Shown here piece after piece: positions 46,201 to 56,950 of a stretch of DNA of 64,000 nucleotides (the first letter of the stretch is position 1; each line of letters begins with the position of its first letter). Below the pieces are notes generated by a model that was not told where the DNA came from, ran no database searches, and saw nothing but the letters and a program-made list of their open reading frames with translations. Source of the stretch: Mesorhabditis belari (Eukaryota; Nematoda; Chromadorea; Rhabditida; Rhabditidae); the NCBI GenBank assembly GCA_958450365.1, contig CAUEEP010000872.1, positions 310,001-374,000 of the forward strand, written 5' to 3'. Position numbers and translations under genes: made by a program.

Positions 46201-49200
46201 CACAGAAGCACCGACAAAGTTTCGAGTTCCAAACACCATCGGATCACGTCGAAGATCCCTCCAATAGTAGTCAACGCCATTGGGACCATCCCAATTCCAT
46301 TTCTTCTCATCGGAAAAAACCACCTAAACGCAAAAAATATAATAAAACATAAGCGGCTTTCTAACCATAGACCAATCCTGATTCACATAAGCCTTGGCGA
46401 ACGCCAATCGGGCTTTCTTGTGCAAAGGCTTCACGATCGATTGCATGTTCAATAATTGTCGATCGCTATGTGGGTTTTCCTTGATGGCTCGCCAAATTGT
46501 CGACTTCGAAGCGATTTTCGATGTTCCGTTCCGTTTTCACTTCATTGATCGTTTTTCCGTGGACGTTGTTCACAATATGGCGTCTAGCTCGCGGTGTAAG
46601 CTTTGGTTTTGGTCCTGGCTTCTTCTTTGGTGCAGAAACGAACTCGGACTTTATATAATTTCGCACGGCAGAGTCGGAACGGCCCAAATTTTTTTTGCGA
46701 TTTTCCTTATTGAGTCGCTAATCCTCAAACGGGTATCAATCTGGCCTTTCTCATAATCCGTGAGCAGCTTTCCGTGTGCCATTTACCTGAAAATTAACAA
46801 AAATTATAAATTTAATAAAAAATATGCACAACAAAACGAAAAATTTCAAATAACAAAAGCAAAGGCGGGTGCGTTTAAGAATTTGAAACGCACCGTCTTA
46901 GAAGACCCCCCCGCCCTCCTACGACTCCTCGAAATCTCGAAGTTTTTTTAACCATTTGCTTAGCTAAAGTTGTAGATATCAGCCCAAATAGAAGTAATTT
47001 TGTGTTGACAGTAAAATTAAAACGCGGTCTTTAAAATATTAGGTTGATGCATAAGTCTTTTCGTTTTTTTCGTACTTCTGTTAAAAAGTAACAAATTCAC
47101 CAATTAATCTATATTTTGCTCTATAAAAAAAGTGTTTTTTTGTTCAATTTCCATCTTTTTAAATTAATTTCGGTTCACTTTCAAGCAAATTCGAGAGTGA
47201 AAAACGCCTTTTTCGTAAAAATCTATAAAAAACTCTACGGAAAAATTGGCTGAATGAATTTCTCTGAAATTTTGGCGAAATATCAAACTTTTTTTTTCTC
47301 TATCTTTTATCTATTGACACGAAGATAGGTTTTCTTTAGCTAAGGTGTCTAAACCGCATCATCGAGTTAGCCCTTTTTGACTACCCGACTTCATACTCTC
47401 AAGAAAATCCAGGCATAAAATATTTTTAAACCCGTTTTAATGTTATTTTGCAGAAAAATAATTGGTTTTTCTAATGAAATCAACCGTAGTTTAATTGGTG
47501 CATTTGTTGGCTTGAAACGGCAGACGAAAAGGAACAAAAACACTTATGCATCAACCTATTAATTGAAAAATAATTTTTTATGAAGGGGTAAGGGGGGACC
47601 ACGTTCATTTTTTTTTGGAGATCGTCCGAGGGTCTTGCTAACGCAAATATTTTCATTTTTAAACATGTTCTCTGCACGTCTTAGATCAAGGCCTATCAAA
47701 TAGAATCGTTTTTAAGAAAAAATAAACTTTTGATTTATGTGGGGGACCGTTACCTACTTTTTTGGCTAATCGATTTTGGGAGGTTGGAAAATAGAAGACC
47801 CGGGTCTTCTACTAGAGTTTCTACGGTATTCATTTTAGTGCATTGGAGGCGTTTGTCGGTTCCGGTGGCTACTTTGATTCTTCTTCTGATCACCGTCCAA
47901 GAGAAAATGTGCAAAAAATTTTTGTCTTCTTTACCCAAAGCAGGTAAGGTTTCTTTGTGAAACGGAATAAAATATAGAAATAAGTGAAATAAAACTGTAA
48001 AAAATATAATACGGCTAATGAAGTGCTATTCTGGTTTTATGTTCTAAAAAAATTTATCTTAACTATTTAAGCCTTAAGCTTGCTTTTTAGGGGTTTAAAA
48101 TATTGGGTTGGTGAATTGAAAACTGCCGGCTATTTCGCGGGACTTGCAGATAAAAAAACAACAGCATTGAACCAGCTGAAAGGGGGTTTGGTTACTTCAA
48201 CATTTCCTCGAATTATTGCGAAAAACTTATGCTTCCAGCTTTTTATTTTTTGGTATTTTTCTTCACTTCTTCTATTGCACTCGACAATCTGCCACCGAGA
48301 CATATTCGTCATGTCATGCTTCATGAGTTCCTACAAGAGCACAGTGCAGGCTTGGCAGCTGCTAATATTAAAAAGATATATGGGGAGGAGTCACCTTCGG
48401 AAAGAACGTGTCGAGTATGGTTTGCCAAGTTTCGATCTGGGGACAAATCTTTAAAGGTGCAGAGGGCCGTGGAGCGGCACCCCAACTGAATGATTCCAAA
48501 TTACTCGAACTCATCACCAACGACCATCGGGTATCATCGCGTGAATTGGGAGAAGAGTTAAGGGTGGATCGTGTTCCAGTGCTAAATCACCTTCATACCC
48601 TTAAATTAAGATTTAAATCGAAACTTGGGACTTGGGTGCCCCATGACCTCACTGACCCCCAGAAGCGGCAGCGCGCCTCCATCAGTGCCGCTCATCTCTC
48701 ACGATACGAAAGGAAATCCTTTCTTCCTCAAATTGTGACAGGAGATGGGGAGTGGGTTTTATCTGTGAACTTTCGGAGCAAGCGGCAATGGGTGAGGCCA
48801 GGCGAGAAACCCAAAAGTGACCCCAAGCCCGAAGAAGTTTATGCTCTGCGTTTTTTGGGATATGGAGGGAGTGGTGTACTGGGAGTTGCTGGATAGCAAG
48901 ACGACCCTTAATGCAATCAAATACAGTGAGCAGTTGGGAAAGGTTAATGAATCCCTGAAGAAGAATAGGCCCTCCAAGTCAAAGATCGTTCTCATCCACG
49001 ACAACGCGCGCCCTCATGTTGCAAAACTGACTAGCTCTAAAATAAATAGCCTTGTTTGGGAACTTTTGGCGCATTCCCCCATACAGTCCGGACCTCGCCC
49101 CTTTTGATTACTATTTGTTCCGGATCATGAGTAATGAGCTTGCGGGAGAACACTTCGATTCGGAAGAAGCAGTCAAAAATTGGCTCTAAAAGTTTTTCGA

Positions 49201-50962
49201 TTCAAAACCAAAATCCTACCACGAAAGAGGAATCCGCAAATTGCCTGTAAAATAGGCAGAAGTCGTCAATAATCATGGAAATTATTTCGAATGAATTCAT
49301 GGTTTTATTTTCAATAAATTCTAGTTCAAATTCCGCAGTCTTCAATTCACCAACCCAATAGAATTGGATATACAGGGTACGCAATAATTGTCGCAACAAG
49401 ATAAAGACAAGATTTTAGCGCAGACAAGAGCAAAAAAAGACAAATTTTTAAGAATAAGAATAAGATTTATTATATATTAATAATTATAAATCAACTATTA
49501 AATTTGAATTGGCCACCATTAGCATTTGAGCAGGCTCGCAGGCGCAGGCTCACTTGCTTGATGCTTGTCTTTGTGACGACAGTTGGGCGTCTACCGCTTC
49601 TTGTTGCATCAGCAATTGTTTCCCTGGCTTCGTAGCGTTGAATAATGCGGAAAATGGCACTTCTCTCGACTTTAGGATGTTTATGAATCTCCAGCGCCGA
49701 GACTCCTCGCTTGTGCAATTCGATGATCGATTGTCGATGGGGATTTTCCAGCCATTCTAAAAAATAACACATTTTATATGAAAAAGTTTCATTTATATTC
49801 CAAATATAATAAAACACAAGAGAACCAGAAATGAAGCTTAAATCAACGAGTTCTTGTCCTTGAACGCGCGTGATAACTTGTTGCGACGATTATGGCGCGC
49901 TCTGTATAATTGGTATCAAATATCAAAACTTCTTTTTGTATTATTTATATCTGCACACTTTAAGTCCATCGGAAGACGCAAGCGCATTAAAAATGTCCCT
50001 TCAAAAATTGGCAAAATTGGACGTTCACATGGTTGTGGTCGATGTTCGAGCAGGACCAGATACTTACTTTACAGGGCTTCTCGCTGATCCAGAGGTTTGC
50101 TTAGTCAATTTAGTTAAGCTACTCGATTGCAGGTCTCAAATTTTGCCTATATGAACCTGAAAGCGAGTAACGATTTCCTTTTCGATTACGTTCTGCAGAG
50201 TGACAATGGTAATTTACATTTATGAAAAAGAAAATTCTTTGAACTTAGATCCCAAATATGGTTGCACATATGATCAGGCCAAGACAAGCTTTAAAGTCAC
50301 TAAATCGCCGATGACTTTATCTTGGCCACAGTATCTTATAATCCTGCTCATTTAATTAAATCCCGTTTTTTAGAACCTTTGGTGACACCAATACTAAAGG
50401 CACCCAATACTGCAACAATCAAGCGACGGTTTTGGACCTTGAAAGTAAAGACGTAGGTGTTTTCAAAAATAATAAATAAAGCCAACAAGATAGGCCAAAA
50501 GTCTTAAGTCAATCTAGTCTCTTTTAGCAATTAAGTTAATATAACATATAGTTAGAATCAAAATTCATAGCCACAGAACTCTTTTGCTAAATTTTTAGAA
50601 ACATAACAAAATTTTGTGCTTTTAGCCCACCACAACTAATCTATGTGTTTCCGTGCCTTCGTATGAGCTTGAAACCGAAAAGGGACTACTTGAGATTCTA
50701 CGTTGGCGGAGAAGAAATTGCCAGGTAATCCGTTAAAGCAAAAGTTATTCTGAAATTAAAGAAAATCAATCAAACATGACTCTTCGAAGATAATTTTGCT
50801 CTTTATTTCAGTTTCACCGGACTTGACGTGATTGGATCGAAATTCCTGATTCTCGGCAATAAAACAACAGTCACTTTCACTACCAACGAAAACACGATTT
50901 ACAAAGGAGTTCAATTCACCATTACGGCAACTACATCTACGGATGCAAAATCATGTCCATAA
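43220..50962 (+). CDS. secreted protein with two CUB-like repeats, about 460 aa, complete 12-exon gene
   Basis: Exons 43220-43256, 43319-43485, 43553-43642, 43703-43924, 44543-44662, 44890-45020, 45065-45145, 49965-50094, 50133-50208, 50374-50452, 50626-50724 and 50812-50962 splice in consistent phases from ATG to TAA (1383 nt). The N-terminus MILRFGLFLLAL-VYLATAA is a signal peptide. Two diverged repeats follow. The first contains NIQFNTFSSASQ, DLQIIIMDGP and FAYVSAGSDLSLFQKMSDA. The second contains LDLDTFNSFVQVVP, FAYMNLKASNDFLFDYVLQ and a C-terminal CUB-like segment: RFWTLKVKT, RDYLRFYVGGEEI, then VTFTTNENTIYKGVQFTITA. CUB folds are extracellular beta-sandwiches that mediate protein or carbohydrate contacts. 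In nematodes CUB-like secreted proteins are often induced by infection, but that role is only suggested here. Intron 7 (45146-49964) is about 4.8 kb and packed with transposons; another intron is only 44 bp. AATAAA lies at about 50993. The model is mine; RNA evidence would settle it. Confidence 0.8.
45499..46895 (-). mobile_element. Tc1-like transposon, frameshifted transposase
   Basis: Inverted repeats start CAGTGCGTTTCAAATTCTTA at the left, and the complement ends at about 46895. A second internal copy of the repeat sits at about 45684, giving an IR/DR layout. The minus-strand transposase starts at 46783 (MAHGKLLTDYEKGQ). It loses frame in an A-run near 46690, then continues GRSDSAVRNYIKSEF, then PGPKPKLTPRARRHIVNNVH (HTH) and FSDEKKWNWDGPNGVDYYWR (DDE core). 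The frameshift suggests a recently dead copy. It lies in CUB-gene intron 7, antisense. Confidence 0.85.
47040..47572. mobile_element. foldback MITE with mariner-like ends
   Basis: The long inverted repeats (about 90 bp) begin TAGGTTGATGCATAAGTC and run inward with CTTTTCGTT. The interior includes pieces shared with 7620-7800 and 26.93 kb. No ORF. It lies in CUB-gene intron 7 between the Tc1 and mariner copies. Confidence 0.7.
48101..49360 (+). mobile_element. mariner element with decayed transposase
   Basis: The TIRs read TTGGGTTGGTGAATTGAA, with TA at both ends; length is 1260 bp. The transposase is visible in three frames: HIRHVMLHEFLQEHSAGLAA and RVWFAKFRSGDKS (HTH), then GTWVPHDLTDPQKRQRA, then HDNARPHVAKL and PYSPDLAPFDYYLF (second and third catalytic Asp blocks). 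The first catalytic block reads TGDGEW rather than the usual CDEKW. At least two frameshifts and a premature stop make it a pseudogene. It lies in CUB-gene intron 7. A 524-bp relative lies at 32819-33342. Confidence 0.85.
49373..49904 (-). mobile_element. internally deleted Tc1-like element
   Basis: The ends match as imperfect inverted repeats (CAGGGTACGCAATAATTGTC against CAGAGCGCGCCATAATCGTC). A 108-aa minus ORF (49817-49491) encodes only the helix-turn-helix part: RQSIIELHKRGVSALEIHKH, then IFRIIQRYEARETI and GRRPTVVT. The catalytic domain is gone, so it is non-autonomous. It lies 12 bp from the mariner copy and 60 bp before the next CUB-gene exon. Confidence 0.75.
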
Positions 50963-51050
50963 GCAGTACCTTATGTTTTGTCATTTCTTGCAACAATAAA
51001 GACAAAAAATGTTACAGCGTTATTGGCTTTAAATACAACAAAGAAAAAAA

Positions 51051-51399
51051 TCATTTATTCGAGTCTAATAATCGTTGTGAGATCTTTGCATTACACTGAG
51101 GGCACACGTGATGAGTGGAGAATGGAGGACAACAAGCCCATTGGATTTCGGTGATCACGCGTGTCTGGAATTCGATTTTGATTTGAATTAGGCTTTGAAA
51201 GCTTTAAAAATACTTTACAATAGCTTTACAGCTTTACAAAGGTCTCCTACAAATGAATTCTTTGAAAGTGTTGTTTTTTATTTACCTTACACGTTGGGCA
51301 TATCACTTGAGCGGGTTGTCGTCCTAATCGGGGAGGCGGAGAGCTGGATCCCCTTCTCAGTCCAGCCTTTGGTTCATCAGATATCACCGGAGAAGACAT
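51051..51399 (-). CDS. short LITAF-like zinc-ribbon protein, 75 aa, two exons
   Basis: Exon 1 is 51399-51286 and exon 2 is 51164-51051, with a 121-bp intron and phase 0. The product starts MSSPVISDEPKAGLRR, has a Ser/Pro-rich linker (SSSPPPRLGRQPAQ), then VICPTCK, TRVITEIQ, WACCPPF and HHVCPQCNAKI, and ends in TGA. The paired CPTC and CPQC motifs, the following VxTE, the CCxPF and the His before the second knuckle match the LITAF/SIMPLE domain. That domain binds one zinc and sits on endosomal or lysosomal membranes. The hydrophobic stretch of roughly 20 residues normally found between the first knuckle and CC is absent, so this protein may not insert in membranes. The Pro-rich N-terminus is family-like. 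It converges on the CUB gene, the two stop codons being 88 bp apart. It could also be an unrelated zinc ribbon. Confidence 0.72.
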
Positions 51400-51559
51400 T
51401 GTTTTCTCATCTGAAAATGAATGAAAATGAATGTAATTATCTTGTAAGTTGACTACGAACAAATCGAAAACAAAGATTGTACATGATCTACAGCTAGTTA
51501 ACATAGTATTGTTCTAGGTTGTTCGCGATTGACTCTAATAGTTTAGAAGCAAATAGAGT

Positions 51560-51968
51560 TGCGAACTTTGTAGGTAATTTGGTAATTTGAATAGGTAAAA
51601 ATAGGTAAAAATAGGTAATTTGAATAAGGAATTTGGGTAATAGGTAATTTGAATAGGTAAAAATTTGTAAGGATAGGTAATTTGAATAGGTAATTTGGGT
51701 AAAAGGTAATTCGAATCGAATAAACTTGTTCTTTTGTTGAAGCTCTGACCGAGTAGTACGAAAAGTTGAACTTTCAATAAGTTCATTTTCGCAATCGTTC
51801 ATTTTCTTGTTTCTGTAAGAAAGAATCAGCTTTAAATACGCTTTGAATAGCTTTGAATAGCTTTGAATAGCTTTGAACGGCTTTGAATTAGCTTTGTGGC
51901 TTTGAATAGCTTTGAATATGCTTTGAATAGCTTTGAATAGCTTTGAATAGCTTTGAATAGCTTTGGAT
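51560..51968. repeat. two minisatellites upstream of the LITAF-like gene
   Basis: At 51560-51715 are units of AGGTAATTTGAAT and AGGTAAAAAT. At 51837-51968 is an 11-bp unit AGCTTTGAATA. Both lie 5' of the minus-strand LITAF-like gene. Confidence 0.8.
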
Positions 51969-52663
51969 ACGCCAGAAGCGGTGTGTTTAAGTACAAAATA
52001 CACTCAAAGTAGAGTAAAAGTTCAGTTTGACACAAATAATAAACTCTATGTCAAAAATTGTTTACAAGATGTTGAAAACCAAAAAATGTGATCTCTTTTA
52101 AAACTTCTGAAATTCTCCATTTCTTCAATCTTATCTGAAATCATTCTAGGATTCTTTGTTTGCAAGAAAAAGAAGAAAATCGATGATAACGGGAAAAAAA
52201 TTGTTTGAAAAATTGGAATTGGGTTTTTGAGTTTAAAATTGGTATTTGAATGTTGCAAAAATTTGTTCAAAAATGGAAAAGCTCTCATTCATTGACGTTT
52301 TTATTTTGGCAATAGAGTAATTTGGGAAAACGGAGAGATTTGAAAACAGATTTGAAAGGGAATTTCAAAGGAAACCCTTTCAAATTTTGATTAAAAGAAT
52401 GAAAATCTTGAAATTACAATTGAAATTGAAATTTTAATTTATAATTTAAACATGAAAAGGCTTTGCTTTTAAATGTAGAGCTGATGCAGCTGATGTGAGG
52501 GTAGAGCGATTCCTTTCAGTGAAGGCATTGCTTTTCTACTCTGATATTTCACAACATCTAATATTGCGTAAGTCTATTCAGCGAAGAGATGACTCACTAA
52601 AAATTTGTGAATTTTAAACTAAACCTTTCCCAAAATGTCGATAAAACTAGATACGGTATCCAA

Positions 52664-52840
52664 GACGGTATTCTCTCTAATAGTAGTGCACCCCAGCGAG
52701 CCAAGTTGATGCCTATTTTACGGTTTCTAAGTTTTCCCAGAAGCTCAACATCCTAATCCCCTGCAAGATCTCATTGTCAGCTACATTTTCCGACCCCACA
52801 TCGTTAGGTTCTGATAAGCGGTTCTCGAGATTTCTACACA
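52664..52840. mobile_element. small pogo-type MITE, copy 3, truncated
   Basis: It begins ACGGTATTCTCTCTAATAGT, has the shared core in inverted orientation, and breaks off just before the ATG of the candidate exon at 52841. Confidence 0.7.
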
Positions 52841-52937
52841 ATGGGCAGCTGTGCCAAGTTCAGCGGAGTCGAGAACGCTGCTTACTTGCACTACATGAAG
52901 GACGCGACGATCCATTTTAGACCCGGTTGCAACAATG
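52841..52937 (+). CDS. candidate coding exon, unidentified
   Basis: An ATG-initiated open segment reads [20 protein letters not shown], continues to RPGCNN and ends at G|GTAAAT in phase 1. It is clearly GC-richer than its surroundings and of natural-protein composition. I do not recognise the family and found no downstream exon before the repeats at 53.07 kb. Its ATG directly abuts the broken end of a MITE (52664-52840), so the MITE may supply its 5' leader or may have replaced an upstream exon. It could instead be an internal exon using an unseen acceptor. Confidence 0.4.
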
Positions 52938-53066
52938 GTAAATGCTTTTCATTAGCTGATTAGAGCTCTATCCAACAAAACTGTTTAACTAGGATAGGTC
53001 TCGTTTTGAAATCTCATCTTAAGTTTGGCGACTTTCCCTAGTAAGTGTATAGGCCAGGTCGGTGAA

Positions 53067-53286
53067 TACCGTATTTTCTCTAATAGTAGTGCACTCCGGC
53101 GAGCCGAGCTGATGCCTATTTTACGGTTTCCAAGCTTCTGCAGAAGCTCAACACTCTAATCCCGAAAAGATCTCATCGTCAGCTACATTTTCCGACCCCA
53201 CATCAATAGGTTCTGATAAGCGGTTCTCGAGATTTTGAACAATTTAGGCGACGCTCATGGTGCACTACTATTAGAGAAAATACGGC
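53067..53286. mobile_element. small pogo-type MITE, copy 4, complete
   Basis: Both ends present (ATACCGTATTTTCTCTAATA and its complement near 53285), about 220 bp, in opposite orientation to copy 1. Confidence 0.75.
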
Positions 53287-53465
53287 ATAGAGTATTTTGC
53301 ATAAACGACTTCGAATTTTTGATGAATTTTTTAAAATAATAACAAATTTGCGCTTTTATGAAATCAGAAATGAAATGCAAATCCGAAACCGAATGAAACA
53401 AAGTCATTAAACTTTTGATTCGCTTGTGCAACAAGAAAAAAGGCATGGATATAGTTGAAAGAAAT

Positions 53466-53937
53466 TTAAAATTACCAAATGCACAAGAAGAACAGATAAG
53501 TTTAAATTTTAAACCAAAACTAAACAAAAGCTTTAGCATATTTGATCAAACAAGCCAAACAAGCTGATAATGTTTTGATAAGGAATTTCGGCTCTTTCCC
53601 TGAATCGTGGTCTTTTGAAAGTTTGATGGTCTTTCAAAAGTTTTATGGTCTTTTGTCATAAAAAGGTTTGTTTCGTTGTCTTTTGTAATTGTTTATGAAG
53701 CTGGCCTTCACATACAACCAAGACAGACATTTGCAAAAGACCACGAAACTGTCTTTTTTTGATAAAAAAATCATGAAACTTTTAAAAGACAACGATTCTG
53801 GGAAAGAGCCGAGATTTCTTACCAAAACATTATCAGCTTGTTTGGCTTATTTGATCAAATATGCTAAAGCTTTTGTTTAGTTTTGGTTTAAAATTTAAAC
53901 TTATCTGTTCTTCTTGTGTATTTGGTAATTTTAAGAG
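53466..53937. repeat. long imperfect palindrome
   Basis: Two arms of about 230 bp are inverted around 53700. The outer blocks AAAATTACCAAATGCACAAG and CATATTTGATCAAACAAGCC are mirrored at 53860-53935. A foldback element or inverted duplication with no coding motif. Confidence 0.75.
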
Positions 53938-54307
53938 AAGGAAAGAGCCGAAATCTGATTTTTAAAAAGCCAGTCAAAAAGTTGCTAACCAGCGTAAGTT
54001 TTTTCAGCGAAGTGCTGGCTTTCAAATTCAAATACAAAAGCCGATCATTTTAAACACTTTTCAGATAGTATTTTGCATAAACGACTTAGCATTGAATGCT
54101 TACTGAAAGATTTGCTCTTTTATAAAATCTGGAATGAAATCTAGAATGAAATCGAAATCTGCAATTGAATGGAAAAAAAGCCAGTAACCTTTTGATTCAC
54201 TATGAGTCATTGAGCATTAGTTCAATTACCGAACACGCACAAAGAGCAGATATGATTTTAAAAGTTTTAAACCGAAAAGAAAAACAAAAACAAAAAGATT
54301 TATTGTA

Positions 54308-55512
54308 TTAGGTTGGTGCAAAAGAAATTTCGGTCGATATAAAATGTTCTTATTTTTTTAATCTGAAGAGCTTATTTGATGTTCTTTTGTGCATTTGTAC
54401 TCTTGGATATTTACTTTATTTTCGCATTTTTTCAAAGTCAGAGCTTTCACTTTTTAATTGATTTTTGCTTTAGATCATGGTGGATCAAAAGTATGTTCTG
54501 CGCACGTGTCTTCTCTATGACTTCAAAAGGGCAAAAACGCTGCTGATCACATCGTGACTCTGTTCCGCCTTTGGAGAACAGGTTATCACCGAAAGACATG
54601 CCAGCTCTGGTTTGCCCAATTCCGAGATGGAATGAATCCCTTGAAGACGAAGAGGACACGTGCCACAGCCATCGACAACAATGAATTGAAGCTGACCAAT
54701 GCAAACAACACGAGAACTTGCCAAACATCTCCAATTCAACAATGACGCCATTTGGAAATAATTGGAAAGACAAATCGTAATGGACAATGGGTTCCACATC
54801 AATTGAGTGTTGAGAATCTGGGAGCACGCGTTCCGATCAGCCATATCTTGCCCAGAAGTCGAAAAGAAGCCATTTTTTGAGAATATCTTGACGATGGATG
54901 AGAAGTGGATTCACTTTGATAATACTTCTCGAAAAAGGAATGGCGAGCAAAGGAAGCCAATTCCAACCCAAGGCCGGATTATCATGGGCGCAAAGGATGT
55001 TGTCTTGCTGGTGGAATATCAATGAACTTGTTCATTTTGAATTATTAGAGCCCGGAAAACAGTCGATTCATCTTATTTTATTCAACAACTCAAGAGGTTG
55101 ACGAAATTTTGCGTGAAAAAGGCCTAAACCCTCAACTATCAACTTTCTCCGTGATAATGCTCCAGCTCACACGGAAAAACCTCTTGTAAGGAACTAAGAA
55201 GCTAGGATGGAAGGTCTTACCACATGCGCCGTATAGTCAGACTAGCACCCTCCGATTTTCACCTTTTCAGATCGATGCAACATTCCCTTGAGAATTGCCA
55301 GTTTAAGAATGCAAAAGAAGTGAAAATTGTGACCAACTACTTTGCATCAAGAATCAAGCGTTCTTTGAGAAAGGGATCCGCAATCTGTAGCAACGTTGGA
55401 GGGATGTCATAGATAATAATGGTGCTTATTGTTTTAAATAAATTGTTATCTAAAAAAATTTTGGATGACTTTAATGTTTGTAAAAAAACGAAATTTCATT
55501 TGCACCAACCTA
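54308..55512 (+). mobile_element. mariner pseudogene element
   Basis: The TIRs read TTAGGTTGGTGCAAAAGAAA with TA flanks; length is about 1205 bp. The broken transposase starts at 54478 (MVDQKYVLRTCLLYDFKRA). It continues in other frames with CQLWFAQFRDGMNPL, a TMDEKWIHFDN catalytic block, DNAPAHT and LAPSDFHLFRSMQHSLENCQ. Several frameshifts. The third catalytic position is preserved as PSDFHLF. Confidence 0.85.
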
Positions 55513-56189
55513 GTATTTGTCGTATAAAGTAAGCAAATCTTTGTAGTATTTTAGCAATCAATTTAATTTTAAAAAAGCCAATCAAAGAAAAAGTTGTTAA
55601 GTTGGTTAGAAACCGAGAAAAGATTGTAAAGATTTGAAAAAACAAGTTGTTTTCTTAGCAAAAGTGAACCCACAAGTGAGTTTGTTTGTGATTGTGGCAT
55701 GGAAAGCAAAAAAAATGGTTGAGAGAAAGTGCGTGAGTGGAGGATTTTGTGCGTTTGAAGGAGATGAGAGAGGGGAAAGGGGGATTCGTGGGGAATAGAG
55801 GGCACACAAATCGATTATTCACTTTTCCCTCATTCTCACACTTGAAAACTTTATCAATTTCAATAAAGTTAACATTTAGAAAGCCATAAATTTAGAAATC
55901 CATCTTTTTAGAATTGGATTTATGTTTTCTAAACATAGATAAGTGGATTTAAAATAGGTTCGCACAAATTTAAAAGGTTTTTTGTCCTTTATACCAGTGA
56001 GAGTGTAATAATAACCAAATCGGCTTGAAGAACTAACAAAATCTGAAATTATACTACTTTTTAGTTTAGATAAATAGAATAATGAGATGTTTATAAAGCT
56101 TTGCCACGTGTGAAAGTGCCACATGAAGGACTAAATGAAAACATTCAACAGTACTGAAATTTTAAAAGAGAATCTCTTTAGATTTTATT

Positions 56190-56950
56190 AGGTACATGCA
56201 GAAGAAATGCGGATTTCAACTTTTTCATAAATTTCCAACGATAGAAATCTGATATCGATCTGACATCTAATTTATAGTTATAAACTATTTGAAAGTTGTA
56301 AATCTCCTCTACAAAATAGGCTAAAACGTGTTTCAATTGATCGAACCATTGAAGAAATTTCGAGCGATTGAAGAGGGCGAAATGCGAGTGGCCAAAAAAG
56401 GAATCGAGTCACTTTAGGGACAAGTTTAGTGTCGTCAAAATAGAGCTAGCTTCCCAAAATGGAAGATTTAAAAAAAAAGGATAACTATATAGCAATTCAT
56501 TAAAAAAGTCTAATGGAAATGCATTTACAGAAAAATTTACAGAAATTTAGATAGAGTAAAGTTCAAAACCCTTAAAATTGTCAAAAAACCGGCTTTTTCA
56601 CAAGAAAGAAAAATTATTGTAAAAACAAAGTTTTCCCATGAAATGATCCCAACTCTTAATTATTTTGAATGATATTTTTAGGATAATGATTTTAGGGCGG
56701 TCATTCTCCCCTATATAGTCAAAACCGAACTCTTGTGAAAGTGGGGTTTTCAAAAAGTGCGCTGTTTTGGTCGCTCGCATTTCGCCCTCGAAATTTCTTC
56801 AATGGTTCGATCAATTGAAACACGCTTTAGCCTATTTTGTAGAGGAGATTTACAACTTTCAAATAGTTTATAACATTCATCGATATCAGGTTTCTATCAT
56901 TGGAAATTTATGAAAATGTTGAAATCCGCATTTCTGATACATGTACCTAA
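56190..56950. mobile_element. foldback element H, complete copy
   Basis: About 760 bp with inverted arms of about 200 bp that begin GGTACATGCAGAAGAAATGC. The arm interior includes TCTCCTCTACAAAATAGGCT. The unique centre includes TGATCCCAACTCTTAATT on the complement. No coding potential. A second copy, centre in opposite orientation, starts at 63280. Confidence 0.8.

Noticed and set aside
46394..46756. Plus-strand ORFs of 120-152 aa within the Tc1-like element
   Set aside because: Antisense shadows of the minus-strand transposase.
50252..50452. Alternative exon chain giving TFGDTNTKGTQYCNN
   Set aside because: It cannot join the final CUB exons in phase, whereas the RFWTLKVKT frame does and completes the CUB-like fold.
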